64,000 nucleotides of DNA from Nordella sp. HKS 07 (GTDB lineage: Bacteria; Pseudomonadota; Alphaproteobacteria; Rhizobiales; Aestuariivirgaceae): positions 2,808,001-2,872,000 of the forward strand of contig NZ_CP049258.1 of NCBI RefSeq assembly GCF_011046735.1, given 5' to 3'. The position numbers and the translations under genes were made by a program. Below the pieces are notes generated by a model. It was given only the letters and a program-made list of their open reading frames with translations, made no database searches and was not told the origin of the DNA. This document shows, piece after piece, positions 53,038 to 62,907 of the stretch. How positions within the stretch are numbered: the first letter of the stretch is position 1; every line of letters begins with the position of its first letter.

Positions 53038-54347
53038 TGCTCGCCCAGGAATTCATCCGCCGGAAACGCGACGGCAAGGCGCTGGCGCCCGCCGACATCG
53101 CCGAGTTCATCGGCGGTCTCACCAGCGGCAGCGTCTCGGAAGGCCAGGCCGCGGCTTTCGCCATGGCGGTCTTCCTGCGTGGCATGTCGCGCGACGAGGC
53201 GGTGGCGCTCACCGAGGCCATGCGCGATTCGGGAACAGTGCTCGACTGGAAGGATCTCGACCGACCCGTCGTCGACAAGCATTCGACCGGCGGCGTCGGC
53301 GACAATGTCTCCCTGATGCTGGCGCCGATGCTCGCTGCTCTGGGCTGCGCCGTGCCGATGATCTCGGGGCGCGGCCTCGGCCATACCGGCGGCACGCTCG
53401 ACAAGCTCGATTCCATCCCAGGCTATGTCTCGCAGCCCGGCCTCGATCTTTTTCGCAAAGTGGTGCGCGAGGCGGGCTGCGCCGTTATCGGCCAGACGGC
53501 CGATCTCGCACCCGCCGACAAGCGCCTCTATGCCATTCGCGACGTGACCGGAACCGTCGAATCGGTGCCGCTGATCACCGCCTCCATCCTGTCGAAGAAG
53601 CTGGCCGCGGGCCTGGGACAACTCGTCCTCGATGTGAAGACGGGAACCGGCGCTTTCATGGCGACGCCGGAAGCTGCGCGCGAGCTCACCGAGAGCCTTG
53701 TCGCGGTGGCCAATGGCGCCGGCCTCAAGACCTCGGCGCTCATTACCGACATGAACGAACCCTTGGCGAGTGCGGCCGGCAATGCCGTCGAGGTCATCAA
53801 TGCGCTCGACTATCTTACCGGCGCCAAGCGCGATCCACGCCTGCATGAGGTCACCATCGCGCTGGGCGCTGAGCTGCTGCGGCTCGCCGGCCTTGCCGGG
53901 AGCGAAGCGGAGGGCAGAGCCATGCTGGAGCAGGTCTTGAGCTCGGGAAAGGCGGCGGAACACTTCCAGGCCATGGCGTCGGGGCTGGGCGGACCCAAGG
54001 ACCTCCTGGCGAAGTTCAGATCGCATCTGCCGAAGGCGCCCGTCATCCGTCCGGTCATGGCGAGCGAGGAGGGCGTCGTCACTCTCATCGACGCGCGGGC
54101 CCTCGGCCTCGCGGTGATCGAGCTGGGCGGCGGCCGGCGTGTCGCCAGCGATAGGATCGATCACGCGGTCGGCCTGACGGAACTTGCCGGCAAAACGGCT
54201 TCCGTCGGACGCGACCGGCCGCTCGCTCTCATCCATGCGCGCGACGAGGCTTCTTTCGCGCGCGCCGCCGCGATGGTGCGCGGTGCCTATCGCTTAGGCG
54301 AAGCGCCTCCTGTATCATCGCCGGTGCTCACGCGTATCGGAGCCTAG
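53037..54347 (+). CDS. deoA: Thymidine phosphorylase
   Basis: A 436-residue pyrimidine phosphorylase giving thymine or uracil and deoxyribose 1-phosphate. The family signature is VVDKHSTGGVGDNVSLMLAP near residues 78-97, then SGRGLGHTGGTLDKLDSIPG, and later LVLDVKTGTGAFM. The length is normal. It lies five bases before deoB. Confidence 0.96.
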   Translation: MLAQEFIRRKRDGKALAPADIAEFIGGLTSGSVSEGQAAAFAMAVFLRGMSRDEAVALTEAMRDSGTVLDWKDLDRPVVDKHSTGGVGDNVSLMLAPMLAALGCAVPMISGRGLGHTGGTLDKLDSIPGYVSQPGLDLFRKVVREAGCAVIGQTADLAPADKRLYAIRDVTGTVESVPLITASILSKKLAAGLGQLVLDVKTGTGAFMATPEAARELTESLVAVANGAGLKTSALITDMNEPLASAAGNAVEVINALDYLTGAKRDPRLHEVTIALGAELLRLAGLAGSEAEGRAMLEQVLSSGKAAEHFQAMASGLGGPKDLLAKFRSHLPKAPVIRPVMASEEGVVTLIDARALGLAVIELGGGRRVASDRIDHAVGLTELAGKTASVGRDRPLALIHARDEASFARAAAMVRGAYRLGEAPPVSSPVLTRIGA

Positions 54348-54352
54348 ATCTC

Positions 54353-55534
54353 ATGAGCCGTGCTTTCCTCTTTATCCTTGACTCCGTCGGCATTGGCGGT
54401 GCGCCCGATGCCGATCGGTTCGGCGACAAGGGAGCGAACACGCTATGCCATGTCGCGGCGCAGACACCGCTCGCTTTGCCGAATCTCAGCTCATTGGGGC
54501 TAGGCCATGCCGCGCAGGCGGCGAGCGGCCATCTGCCGAAGGGGTTCACTCTTGAAACGCCCCTCAAGGGCCAATGGGGCTTCGGCGTCGAGAGATCGAA
54601 CGGCAAGGACACGCCCTCCGGCCATTGGGAGATCGCCGGCTTGCCGGTCGTCTTCGACTGGGGCTATTTCCCGAAGACGGTTCCCTGTTTCCCTAGGAGC
54701 TTCACCGACGCGCTGATCGCGCGCGCCGAATTGCCGGGACTCATCGGCAACAAGCACGCCTCCGGCACCGACATCATCGCCGAACATGGCGAGGCGCATA
54801 TGGAGAACGCAAAGCCGATCATCTACACCTCGGCCGATTCGGTGATCCAGATCGCCGCACATGAGGAGACTTTCGGCCTCGACCGTCTCTACGAAGTCTG
54901 CGAGGTGGCGCGCGAACTGTCCTACGATCTCAATGTCGGCCGCGTCATCGCCAGGCCTTTTGTCGGCGCCGATGCACGCGATTTCACCCGCACCGGCAAC
55001 CGCAAGGATTATTCGATCCCGCCGCCGTCGCCGACTTTGCTCGACCGGCTCTCAGCGGCCGGCCGCGACGTCGTCTCGATCGGCAAGATCGGTGACATCT
55101 ACGCCCATTCCGGCACCGGCCGCGAGATCAAGGCGGTCGGCAATGACGCGCTGTTCGAGGCGACGCTAGAGGCCATGCCGGGCCTGCGCGACGGCGGGTT
55201 GCTGCTGACCAATTTCGTCGATTTCGACATGCTCTATGGCCACCGCCGCGATCCCAAGGGTTACGGCGCGGCGCTCGAGGCCTTCGATGAGCAGCTGCCG
55301 CAAGCCCTCGATCGGCTGCAGCCGGGCGATCTCCTCGTCATTACCGCCGATCACGGCTGCGATCCGACCTGGCGCGGCAGTGATCACACGCGCGAATGCG
55401 TGCCGATCCTCACTTTCGCGCCCGGTATGGCACCGGGAAGCCTCGGGAGGCGCGACGGCTTCGCCGATATCGGCCAGACCATCGCGGCGCATCTCGGCAT
55501 CGCGCCGCTGGCGGCGGGAAAGTCGTGGCTGTGA
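54353..55534 (+). CDS. deoB: Phosphopentomutase
   Basis: A 393-residue metalloenzyme of the alkaline-phosphatase superfamily that moves the phosphate of ribose or deoxyribose 1-phosphate to position 5. It has LFILDSVGIGGAPDADRFGDKGANTL at the start, the phosphothreonine segment KDTPSGHWEIAG near 85, and the C-terminal metal motifs TNFVDFDMLYGHRRD and ITADHGCDPTWRGSDHTRE. It is the last gene of the operon; deoC is not in the window. Confidence 0.97.
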   Translation: MSRAFLFILDSVGIGGAPDADRFGDKGANTLCHVAAQTPLALPNLSSLGLGHAAQAASGHLPKGFTLETPLKGQWGFGVERSNGKDTPSGHWEIAGLPVVFDWGYFPKTVPCFPRSFTDALIARAELPGLIGNKHASGTDIIAEHGEAHMENAKPIIYTSADSVIQIAAHEETFGLDRLYEVCEVARELSYDLNVGRVIARPFVGADARDFTRTGNRKDYSIPPPSPTLLDRLSAAGRDVVSIGKIGDIYAHSGTGREIKAVGNDALFEATLEAMPGLRDGGLLLTNFVDFDMLYGHRRDPKGYGAALEAFDEQLPQALDRLQPGDLLVITADHGCDPTWRGSDHTRECVPILTFAPGMAPGSLGRRDGFADIGQTIAAHLGIAPLAAGKSWL

Positions 55535-55936
55535 ACATACAAATGCGCATCAGATTTGTCGTTGACGATGAGCTCTTCGCCAAGGAAGCCCCTCACGCAG
55601 CTATGCCTGCCTCTAAAGATGAACGGATCATCATCGAACCCGGCGACGTTCGCGATATCGCCAGCCGCGAGACCAACCCTGATTGTTGGCATAGCCGTGT
55701 CGCGATCCTTCCTTCTCTACAAGGATGGCACCGCACGCGATCCATTCACCTCCTTTAAGCAGACGGCGCCAGCTAGGCGGAGCTAGCCGCGACATTCGGC
55801 TATGCGCTGGCGCAGATCGGCACGATTGGAACCTGGTCGAACTACCTGCGCTGTTCCCCGCCGTTTTTTTTGATCCCCTTGAAGCTCTAGTGACTAGAGA
55901 TCTTATGTTGGTCCGGAACAGAAAAGGAGCATTCCG
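55535..55936. other. 402-base stretch without a supported gene
   Basis: Only short open frames occur here, on both strands, and none gives a protein family I can recognise. Codon choice looks less GC-biased than in the flanking genes. A run of eight T at 55863-55870 follows a GC-rich patch. The stretch leads into the accessory patch 55937-57080, so it may be remains of older insertions. Confidence 0.4.
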
Positions 55937-56350
55937 ATGAGCCAACGCCTCCTTGACGGCTTACCCATTGAAAACCGGCCCCGGCCGGATGCCTCTCCTG
56001 CGAGACCAAGGTCTCGGCTGGGCATCTGGGTCACCGCCGCAGTACTCGCCTGGTCACTTTTGGCCTGGTCTGGATACATTCTTGTAGATCCCCTGCTGAC
56101 CTGGTTGGCTTCGAGTGCTGGCCTTCTCGTCGAAAGCGGCAAGGATGTCGCAACGGCAATGGGGGCCAAGGAGTTCGTCCCCATCGCTGACACAATCGGC
56201 ATAAGCGGGCTGCTGGGCCAGTTCATCAGCTTGCTGCAGCTCGTACTGAAGCCGGCCATTGTCGTTGTTTGGGCGATCGGCGCCTTGCTGCTAATGGCTA
56301 CCGGCCTGCTTTTCCCGAGGCTGCGCGAGCTGATCGCATGTCGGCGCTGA
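55937..56350 (+). CDS. Hypothetical membrane protein, two predicted helices
   Basis: A 137-residue protein with a polar, proline-rich lead (1-26), a hydrophobic segment at about 29-53 (WVTAAVLAWSLLAWSGYILVD), an amphipathic middle, and a second helix at about 104-126 (PAIVVVWAIGALLLMATGLLF). The start is supported by AAGGAG at 55922-55927, nine bases upstream. I do not recognise the family. It lies alone between the nucleoside operon and the vapBC remnant, so it may be accessory. Confidence 0.65.
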   Translation: MSQRLLDGLPIENRPRPDASPARPRSRLGIWVTAAVLAWSLLAWSGYILVDPLLTWLASSAGLLVESGKDVATAMGAKEFVPIADTIGISGLLGQFISLLQLVLKPAIVVVWAIGALLLMATGLLFPRLRELIACRR

Positions 56351-56468
56351 TCGCGCCCCCAGTGGCTGAGCGTGGATCATCTGCCTACTCACGCCCACAT
56401 CGTCGTGTCTTTGATGCGAGCTCACGCGTCTTTTTCCGTCGTGCTGAATTTACGCATCAAATGACGCA

Positions 56469-56488
56469 ATATTTCGTGCCTGAAATAT
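56469..56488 (+). promoter_or_regulatory. Probable vapB operator
   Basis: ATATTTC (56469-56475) and GAAATAT (56482-56488) form a perfect 7-bp inverted repeat with a 6-base centre, 12 bases before the vapB start. It overlaps the region just ahead of the ribosome site GAGGA (56489-56493). Such repeats are bound by VapB/VapBC to repress the operon. Confidence 0.6.
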
Positions 56489-56500
56489 GAGGATCGCACC

Positions 56501-56698
56501 ATGCGCACAACGTTGGCCCTTGACGACGAGCTTTTGGGGAAGGCCCAGGCTCTTACCGGCCTGCAGGAAAAATCCGCGCTTGTCCGCGAGGCGCTGAAGG
56601 CGTTGATCGAGCGCGAAAGCGCGCGTCGATTGGCGCGCCTGGTTGGCAGTGAGCCGGAAGTGAAGGCCGCTCCACGACGGCGGACAAATCCCGCGTGA
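56501..56698 (+). CDS. vapB: VapB-type antitoxin
   Basis: A 65-residue protein of the short VapB group (MRTTLALDDELLGKAQALTG, then ALVREALKALIERESARRLARL), with an N-terminal ribbon-helix-helix-like DNA-binding part and a C-terminal tail that in intact pairs blocks the toxin. It overlaps the vapC remnant start. The antitoxin looks intact while the toxin is broken, so it is now an orphan. Confidence 0.88.
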   Translation: MRTTLALDDELLGKAQALTGLQEKSALVREALKALIERESARRLARLVGSEPEVKAAPRRRTNPA

Positions 56699-57001
56699 TC
56701 CTTGTCAACATGTCGCTGTGGGTCGGTCATTTGCGGAGTAGTGATGCAGCGCCGGCAGCGTGAAACGATACTAGCGGCGATGCGGGACCTGCCTCAAGCG
56801 ACGGTCGCTACGGACACCGAAGTGCAGCTATTCATTGAGCAGACCTCTCTCCCAGGCCTAGGTATCGGTTATGTGGATGCCCATCTGTTGACATCCACCC
56901 GCCTGACCTTGGGCTCTGCATTGTGGACGCGTGATAGAAAATTGCTGGATGTCGCGGAGCGAATGAACTTGAGCTGGAGCGAAGCCGCGGGGCATCGTTG
57001 A
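56695..57001 (+). pseudogene. vapC: VapC-type PIN toxin, internally deleted and frameshifted
   Basis: From GTG 56695 the first frame reads MILVNMSLWVGHLRSSDAA, a VapC beginning, and stops at 56763. Another frame then supplies the C-terminal half (RRQRETILAAMRDLPQATVA, GIGYVDAHLL, LWTRDRKLLDVAERM) to 57001. About 25 residues normally between these parts, including the conserved ExxxG segment, are missing. The first catalytic aspartate (MILVDTS) is Asn5 here, and the Asp of WxDHL is Gly. The toxin cannot be functional. The span of 307 bases is one more than a multiple of three. Confidence 0.85.
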
Positions 57002-57027
57002 TGGTGCCGGTTCATGGACAGATCGAA

Positions 57028-57077
57028 ATACAGGGCCTGACTCGAGTTTCCTGTAATTCGCTGTAAATTCCCTGTAT
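57028..57077. repeat. Short tandem and inverted repeat
   Basis: CCTGTAATTCG, CTGTAAATTC and CCTGTAT follow one another at a period of 10-11 bases (57050-57077). In addition ATACAGGG (57028-57035) and CCCTGTAT (57070-57077) are inverted copies that bound the patch. It marks the right edge of the vapBC accessory region and lies 6 bases before the end of the exporter gene. Confidence 0.6.
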
Positions 57078-57083
57078 CCGGAA

Positions 57084-57845
57084 CTAGTTCTTCAGCCGGT
57101 ATCCCGTCTTGAAGATCCAGGCGACGATGCCGAGGCAGGCCAACAGGAACAGCAAGGTGATGGTGAGGCTGACCTCGATCGCCACGTCTGATGTGCCGAA
57201 GAAGCTCCAGCGGAAGCCGCTCACCAGATAGACCACCGGATTGGCGAGCGAGATCGTCCGCCACAGCGGCGGCAGCATGTCGATCGAGTAGAAGCTGCCG
57301 CCCAGGAAGGCGAGCGGCGTCACGATCAGCATCGGGATGACCTGCAACTGCTCGAAGCTCTTCGCCCAGATGCCGATGATGAAGCCGAACAGGCTGAAGG
57401 TGACGGCGGTGAGCGCCAGGAAGCCCAGCATCCAGAAGGGATGCGCGATGTGGAGCGGCACGAACAACGCCGCGGTGCCGAGCGTAATGAGCCCCAGCAT
57501 GACCGACTTGGTCGCCGCCGCCCCGACATAGCCGATGACGATCTCGAGCGAGGAGATCGGCGCCGACAGGATCTCGTAGATCGTGCCGATAAATTTCGGG
57601 AAATAGATGCCGAAGGAGGCGTTCATGATGCTTTGCGTCAGGAGCGACAGCATGATGAGGCCCGGCACAATGAAGGCGCCATAGGTGACGCCGTCGATCT
57701 CGGCGATGCGCGAGCCGATGGCGCCGCCGAAGACGACGAAATAAAGCGAGGTCGACACGACCGGCGACACGACGCTTTGCAGGAGCGTGCGGAAGGTGCG
57801 GGCCATCTCGAATTTGTAGATGGCGCGGACGGCGTAGAAATTCAT
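57084..57845 (-). CDS. ABC-2 type exporter permease (YadH-like)
   Basis: A 253-residue membrane protein with six helices. It resembles YadH and NodJ-type ABC-2 permeases ([54 protein letters not shown]-type loop as [19 protein letters not shown]). It pairs with the ATPase at 57842, overlapping it by four bases. The exported molecule is unknown. Confidence 0.88.
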   Translation of the reverse strand: MNFYAVRAIYKFEMARTFRTLLQSVVSPVVSTSLYFVVFGGAIGSRIAEIDGVTYGAFIVPGLIMLSLLTQSIMNASFGIYFPKFIGTIYEILSAPISSLEIVIGYVGAAATKSVMLGLITLGTAALFVPLHIAHPFWMLGFLALTAVTFSLFGFIIGIWAKSFEQLQVIPMLIVTPLAFLGGSFYSIDMLPPLWRTISLANPVVYLVSGFRWSFFGTSDVAIEVSLTITLLFLLACLGIVAWIFKTGYRLKN

Positions 57846-58768
57846 GACCGGCCTCTCACCAGATTGACGAATATGTCCTCGAGCGAGCTTTGCCTGGTGT
57901 TGAGGTCCTTGAAGCGGATGCCGGCTTGCGCCAGGTCTTGCAGGAGGCCGGTGATGCCGGTGCGCTCGCCCTGCGTGTCATAGCTGTAGGTGAGCTCATG
58001 GCCATTGTGGGACAGTTCAAGCCGGTAATGAGCGAGGCTGTCCGGGATCGCCAGCAAAGGCTGCGACAGCTCGAGCGTGATCTCCTTCTTGCCGAGCTTG
58101 CTCATCAGCGTCTTTTTCTCCTCGACCAGGATGATCTCGCCCCTGTTGATGACCCCGACCCGGTCGGCCATCTCCTCGGCCTCTTCGATATAGTGCGTGG
58201 TGAGGATGATGGTGACGCCCGAGGCGCGCAACGAGCGCACCATGTCCCACATGTCGCGCCTAAGCTCGACATCGACGCCGGCCGAGGGCTCGTCGAGGAA
58301 CAGGATGGTCGGCTCATGGCTCAGCGCCTTGGCGATCATCACGCGTCTCTTCATGCCGCCCGACAGCGTCATGATCTTGCTGTCTTTCTTCTCCCACAGC
58401 GACAGGTCTTTCAGCACCTTCTCGATATGAGCGGGATTGTGCCCGCGCCCGAACAGGCCGCGGCTCAGCGTCACCGTCGCCCATACAGTCTCGAAAGCAT
58501 CAGTCGTCAGCTCCTGCGGCACCAGTCCGATCTTGAAGCGGGCATTGCGGTAGTCGCTGACGATGTCGTGCCCATCGGCAACGACATGGCCGGTCGAGGC
58601 GCGCACGATGCCGCAGATGATGTTGATCAGCGTCGTCTTGCCGGCGCCGTTGGGCCCGAGCAGCGCGAAGATCTCGCCCTTCCGGATGTCGAGCGAGACG
58701 TTCTTCAGCGCCGCGAAGCCCGACGCATAGGTCTTCGAGATGCCGGATATGGAAACGATCGATGTCAT
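57842..58768 (-). CDS. ABC-2 type exporter ATPase (YadG-like)
   Basis: A 308-residue ATPase. Walker A is GPNGAGKTT near residue 39, the signature [15 protein letters not shown] near 139, Walker [16 protein letters not shown], and the switch histidine in [17 protein letters not shown]-terminal regulatory extension of about 80 residues follows (from 225). It matches YadG. With 57084 it makes a two-gene exporter. Confidence 0.9.
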   Translation of the reverse strand: MTSIVSISGISKTYASGFAALKNVSLDIRKGEIFALLGPNGAGKTTLINIICGIVRASTGHVVADGHDIVSDYRNARFKIGLVPQELTTDAFETVWATVTLSRGLFGRGHNPAHIEKVLKDLSLWEKKDSKIMTLSGGMKRRVMIAKALSHEPTILFLDEPSAGVDVELRRDMWDMVRSLRASGVTIILTTHYIEEAEEMADRVGVINRGEIILVEEKKTLMSKLGKKEITLELSQPLLAIPDSLAHYRLELSHNGHELTYSYDTQGERTGITGLLQDLAQAGIRFKDLNTRQSSLEDIFVNLVRGRS

Positions 58769-58850
58769 GGGATCATGTCGGAATTGGTCGTGCCCCGGGA
58801 AATGCCGGGCCCTTTTATATGGTTGCGCGCCCGCGCGCCAGAGACGGACC

Positions 58851-61313
58851 TTACCTGACGCGATTGGGCTTCACCGCCGGCGTGTTCATCGGATCCTCCG
58901 GCCAGGGATGCTTCGGGTAACGCCCGCGCATCTCGGAACGCACTTGCGGATAGGCATTGGCCCAGAAGCTCTTGAGGTCCTGGGTCACCGCCAGGGGGCG
59001 TCGCGCCGGTGAGAGCAGCTCGATGCGTAGCAGCGCCTTGCCATCGGCGATGCGCGGCGTCTCGGCGAGGCCGAACATCTCCTGCAGCCGCGCCCTCAGC
59101 ACCGGATCGCCGTCACCTTCATAATCGATCGTGATGTCGGCGCCCGACGGAATGGCGACATGGCGTGGCGCCATTTTATCGAGGCGGCGCTTCAGCTCAT
59201 GCGGGATGAGCCCGGAGATGATGCCGAACATGTCGAGCCGGTCGAGATGGGCCCGCCGCGCCATGCCGGCGAGATAGGGGGTCAGCCACTCGCTCAAGGT
59301 CGCGAGCAGTGTTGCATCGGAGAGATCGGGCCAGCCTTTCTCGGGCAGCACGCGGCGCAGAAAACGCAGGCGGTTGCGCAGGTTTTGCGCCGCATCGCTC
59401 CAGGGCAGGGCGGCCAGACCCATTTCGGCGACGCCCTTGGTCATCGCCTCGGCGATCGCTTCTGGATCGGGTGCGGCGAGCGCCCGGTCCTCTAGAATGA
59501 GGCCGCCCAGCTTGCGCTGCCGGTTGGCCACCACGATCTGTGCGCGGCTGTCCCAGCGCACGATGTCGATCTCGCCGATGTGGCCGGCGAAATAGGTCTC
59601 GATATCCTCGCGCGCTAAAGCGGCGGCAAGAAAAATCTTCTGATCGCCACTCGATCCGTCGGTCGTCGCCACCGCGAGGAAAGGCTCGCGCGCCAGCGGA
59701 TCATGCTCAGGCAGCACCGCGCCGCCGCCGCCCGAGAGGCGGAAACGGCCACGGGCGCCGCGGGACTGCGCGATGCGGTCGGGCCAGGCCAAAGCGACGA
59801 GCACGCCCGGCGAAAGGCCGCTGTCGTCCTCGCCGATATCAGCGATGCCGCGGATCTGCCGCGCCGCCGATCTGATACGTTCGCGCAAGGCCTTGTTGAC
59901 ATTGCCCCGCTTGAGTGCGGCGAGCCTTTCGCCGAGATCGCAGCCTGCCTCGCGCCCGAGGAGATCGCGCTCGGAGAGCAGGGCGGCGAGATCGGCCGCC
60001 GCCGCGCCGGCTTCGAGCTCGCGGGCGCGCACGATCATATGGGCGAGGCGGGGATGCAGCGGCAGCCGCGCCATCATCTTGCCCATCTGGGTGACGGCGC
60101 CCGAGCCGTCGAGCGCGTCGAGTTCGCCCAGGAGATCGCGCGCCTGCGCGAAAGCGGCGGCGGGCGGCGGGTCGAGGAAACGCAGCGCTGTCGCGTCATT
60201 CACGCCCCAATTGGCGAGCTCCAGCGCCAGAGGGGCGAGGTCGGCTATGAGGATTTCGGGTTCGTCATGCGCCTTGAGCGCGCGCATCTCCTGCTCTGGC
60301 CACAGGCGGATGCAAATGCCTGGGCCCTGCCTTCCGGCTCGGCCGCGCCGCTGGTCGGCGGAAGCCTGCGAGACGCGCACCGTGGCGAGCGACGTCATGC
60401 CGGTGGCGGGATCGAAACGCGGCGAACGTTTCAGGCCCGAATCGACCACCATGTCGATGCCATCGATGGTGAGGCTGGTCTCCGCGATGGTGGTGGCGAG
60501 CACGATCTTGCAGGTCCCGTCGGGCGCCGGCTTCAGCACCTGGTCCTGGTCGGCGAGCGCCATCGCGCCATAGAGCGGCATGACCTTGGCATTCGCCGCA
60601 AGCGCCGTCTCCTTCAGGGCGTCTTCGGTGCGCCGGATTTCCGCTTCGCCCGGCAGGAAGGCCAGTATGCCGCCTTTGGCTTCACCGAGATGACCGCGGA
60701 TGGCGCGCGCCATGTCGCGAGCGAGCGTCGCGCGCTCGGGCCGGTCGCCATAGCGGGTTTCGACCGGGAATGTGCGCCCGGGGGCGGAGAGCACCGGGGC
60801 ATCGCCCAGATGCGTGGAAAGCCGCGCCTCGTCGAGGGTCGCCGACATGACCAGGATCTTCAGGTCCTCGCGCAGAGCCGATTGCGCATCGAGCGCCAGA
60901 GCGAGGCCGAGATCGCCGTCGAGACTGCGCTCGTGGAATTCATCGAAGATGAGGAGGCCGATATCGCCGAGGGCCGGATCGGTCTGCAACCGGCGGGTCA
61001 GTATCCCTTCGGTTACTACCTCGATGCGGGTCTGGGCCGAAATCTTGCGATCGAGCCTGACCGTATAGCCGACCGTGGCGCCAACCGGTTCGCCGAGAGT
61101 CTGGGCCATGCGCGAAGCGGCGGCACGCGCCGCCAGCCGGCGCGGCTCCAGCATGACGATCTTGCGTCCCTGGAGCCATGGTTCGGCCAGAAGGGCAAGC
61201 GGCACAAGCGTCGTCTTGCCGGCGCCCGGCTCGGCCGCCAGCACGACATTGGCGTGGCTCGCCAATGCCTTGGCGAGGCTCGGCAGAATGGCGGTGATCG
61301 GCAGGTCGGACAT
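58851..61313 (-). CDS. hrpB: ATP-dependent helicase HrpB
   Basis: An 820-residue DExH-box helicase. Walker A is [15 protein letters not shown] near residue 29, the DExH motif is [11 protein letters not shown] near 124, motif III is MSATLD, and motif VI is [13 protein letters not shown] helicase-associated domain and the HrpB C-terminal domain follow ([43 protein letters not shown]). The length is typical. Its cellular role, probably RNA remodelling, is not well known. Confidence 0.96.
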   Translation of the reverse strand: MSDLPITAILPSLAKALASHANVVLAAEPGAGKTTLVPLALLAEPWLQGRKIVMLEPRRLAARAAASRMAQTLGEPVGATVGYTVRLDRKISAQTRIEVVTEGILTRRLQTDPALGDIGLLIFDEFHERSLDGDLGLALALDAQSALREDLKILVMSATLDEARLSTHLGDAPVLSAPGRTFPVETRYGDRPERATLARDMARAIRGHLGEAKGGILAFLPGEAEIRRTEDALKETALAANAKVMPLYGAMALADQDQVLKPAPDGTCKIVLATTIAETSLTIDGIDMVVDSGLKRSPRFDPATGMTSLATVRVSQASADQRRGRAGRQGPGICIRLWPEQEMRALKAHDEPEILIADLAPLALELANWGVNDATALRFLDPPPAAAFAQARDLLGELDALDGSGAVTQMGKMMARLPLHPRLAHMIVRARELEAGAAAADLAALLSERDLLGREAGCDLGERLAALKRGNVNKALRERIRSAARQIRGIADIGEDDSGLSPGVLVALAWPDRIAQSRGARGRFRLSGGGGAVLPEHDPLAREPFLAVATTDGSSGDQKIFLAAALAREDIETYFAGHIGEIDIVRWDSRAQIVVANRQRKLGGLILEDRALAAPDPEAIAEAMTKGVAEMGLAALPWSDAAQNLRNRLRFLRRVLPEKGWPDLSDATLLATLSEWLTPYLAGMARRAHLDRLDMFGIISGLIPHELKRRLDKMAPRHVAIPSGADITIDYEGDGDPVLRARLQEMFGLAETPRIADGKALLRIELLSPARRPLAVTQDLKSFWANAYPQVRSEMRGRYPKHPWPEDPMNTPAVKPNRVR

Positions 61314-61425
61314 GCAGTGCGGTCAAACAGGCTTAACCCTGCGCCGTCAAGCCCGCCTTTCCGGTTGTCTCTACGGCCGGTACGGACTAATACAGACGGC
61401 TCCCTCTATTGCACTGCACAAAAGT

Positions 61426-62907
61426 ATGACCACGCGCATCATTCCTGTCGATATATTCGATCTTGCGGTCTTCGGCGCGACCGGCGACCTCGCCCAGCGC
61501 AAGCTTCTGCCCGCGCTTTATCATCGCGACCAGGCCGGGCAGATCCCGCCAGGCGCCCGCATCATCGGCGTGTCGCGCCGCGCCATGAGCGATGCGGAAT
61601 TCGCCGCCTTCGCCAAGGGGGCGCTCGAGGCACATATTCCGGAGAAGGAGCGCCAGGGCGGCGAAGTCGACGCCTTTCTCAAGCGTCTGTCCTATGTGAC
61701 GCTCGATGCCACCCAGGATCAGGGCTGGGACGCGCTCGCCAAGGCCTTGAAGCCAGGCGAGGACCGCATCCGCGTCTTCTATCTCGCCACCTCGCCCGAC
61801 CTCTTCGGACCGATCTGCGAAAGGCTCGGCAAGAACAAGCTGGTGACACCTAAGTCCCGCGTGGTGATCGAAAAGCCGCTGGGCAAGGACCTTGAATCGG
61901 CGCGCGCCGTCAATGACGCGATCGGCAAGGTGTTCCCGGAGAGCAGCGTCTATCGCATCGATCATTATCTCGGCAAGGAAACCGTCCAGAACCTCCTGGC
62001 GCTGCGCTTTGCCAATGCGCTCTTCGAGCCGGTCTGGAACAATGCCCATATCGATCACGTGCAGATCACCGTGGCGGAAACGCTGGGCGTCGAGGGCCGC
62101 GCCGGCTATTACGACACCGCCGGCGCGCTGCGCGATATGGTGCAGAATCATATGCTGCAGCTGCTCTGCCTCGTCGCCGTCGAACCGCCGACCTCGATCG
62201 AGGCCGATGCGCTACGCGACGAGAAGCTGAAAGTCCTGAAATCGCTGAAGCCGTTGATCGCCCATAACGGCGCCAACTTGACGGTGCGCGGCCAGTATCG
62301 CGCTGGGGCTTCGGCGGGTGGTGCTGTGCCGGGTTATCTCGACGAACTGGGCTCGCCCACCAGCAAGACCGAGACTTTCGTGGCGCTCAAGGCCGAGATC
62401 GGCAACTGGCGCTGGAATGGCGTGCCCTTCTATCTGCGCACCGGCAAGCGTCTGCCCGACCGCCTTTCCGAGATCGTCGTCACTTTCCGGCCCATTCCCT
62501 ATTCGGTCTTCGATGATTCGGCCGGACCCATCGAGGCCAATCGCCTGGTCATCCGCCTGCAGCCCGATGAGGGGGTGAAGCTCTGGCTGATGATCAAGGA
62601 TCCGGGCCCCGGCGGCATGCGCCTTCAGCATGTGCCCCTCGATATGAGCTTCGCGGAAGCCTTTGGCGTGCGCAATCCGGATGCCTATGAGCGCCTCATT
62701 CTCGATGTCGTGCGCGGCAACCAGACTCTGTTCATGCGCCGCGACGAAGTCGAGGCGGCCTGGAGCTGGATCGATCCCATCCTGGACGCCTGGGCCGAAT
62801 CCGCGGATTTGCCCAAGCCTTATACGGCCGGAACCTGGGGTCCCGCCGCGGCGGTGGCGCTGATCGAGCGCGACGGCCGCACCTGGCATGAGGATGGTAC
62901 GAATTGA
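61426..62907 (+). CDS. zwf: Glucose-6-phosphate 1-dehydrogenase
   Basis: A 493-residue enzyme oxidising glucose 6-phosphate to 6-phosphogluconolactone with NADP. The cofactor motif is GATGDLAQRKLLPAL near residue 17, and the active-site signature is RIDHYLGKE near 181. The ATG at 61426 gives the usual N-terminus; the in-frame upstream sequence is read from the promoter and hrpB side. It heads the zwf-pgl-edd operon and overlaps pgl by four bases. Confidence 0.97.
   Translation: MTTRIIPVDIFDLAVFGATGDLAQRKLLPALYHRDQAGQIPPGARIIGVSRRAMSDAEFAAFAKGALEAHIPEKERQGGEVDAFLKRLSYVTLDATQDQGWDALAKALKPGEDRIRVFYLATSPDLFGPICERLGKNKLVTPKSRVVIEKPLGKDLESARAVNDAIGKVFPESSVYRIDHYLGKETVQNLLALRFANALFEPVWNNAHIDHVQITVAETLGVEGRAGYYDTAGALRDMVQNHMLQLLCLVAVEPPTSIEADALRDEKLKVLKSLKPLIAHNGANLTVRGQYRAGASAGGAVPGYLDELGSPTSKTETFVALKAEIGNWRWNGVPFYLRTGKRLPDRLSEIVVTFRPIPYSVFDDSAGPIEANRLVIRLQPDEGVKLWLMIKDPGPGGMRLQHVPLDMSFAEAFGVRNPDAYERLILDVVRGNQTLFMRRDEVEAAWSWIDPILDAWAESADLPKPYTAGTWGPAAAVALIERDGRTWHEDGTN

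Noticed and set aside
55396-55758. Short open frame after deoB
   Set aside because: Most of it overlaps the deoB end in another frame, and the remainder resembles nothing I know.
57050-57077. CRISPR-like direct repeats
   Set aside because: The units are 10-11 bases with no spacers. No cas genes are present anywhere in the window.
57084-58768. NodIJ nodulation-factor exporter
   Set aside because: The proteins share the ABC-2 design with NodIJ but look more like YadGH, and no nod genes or nod boxes are present.
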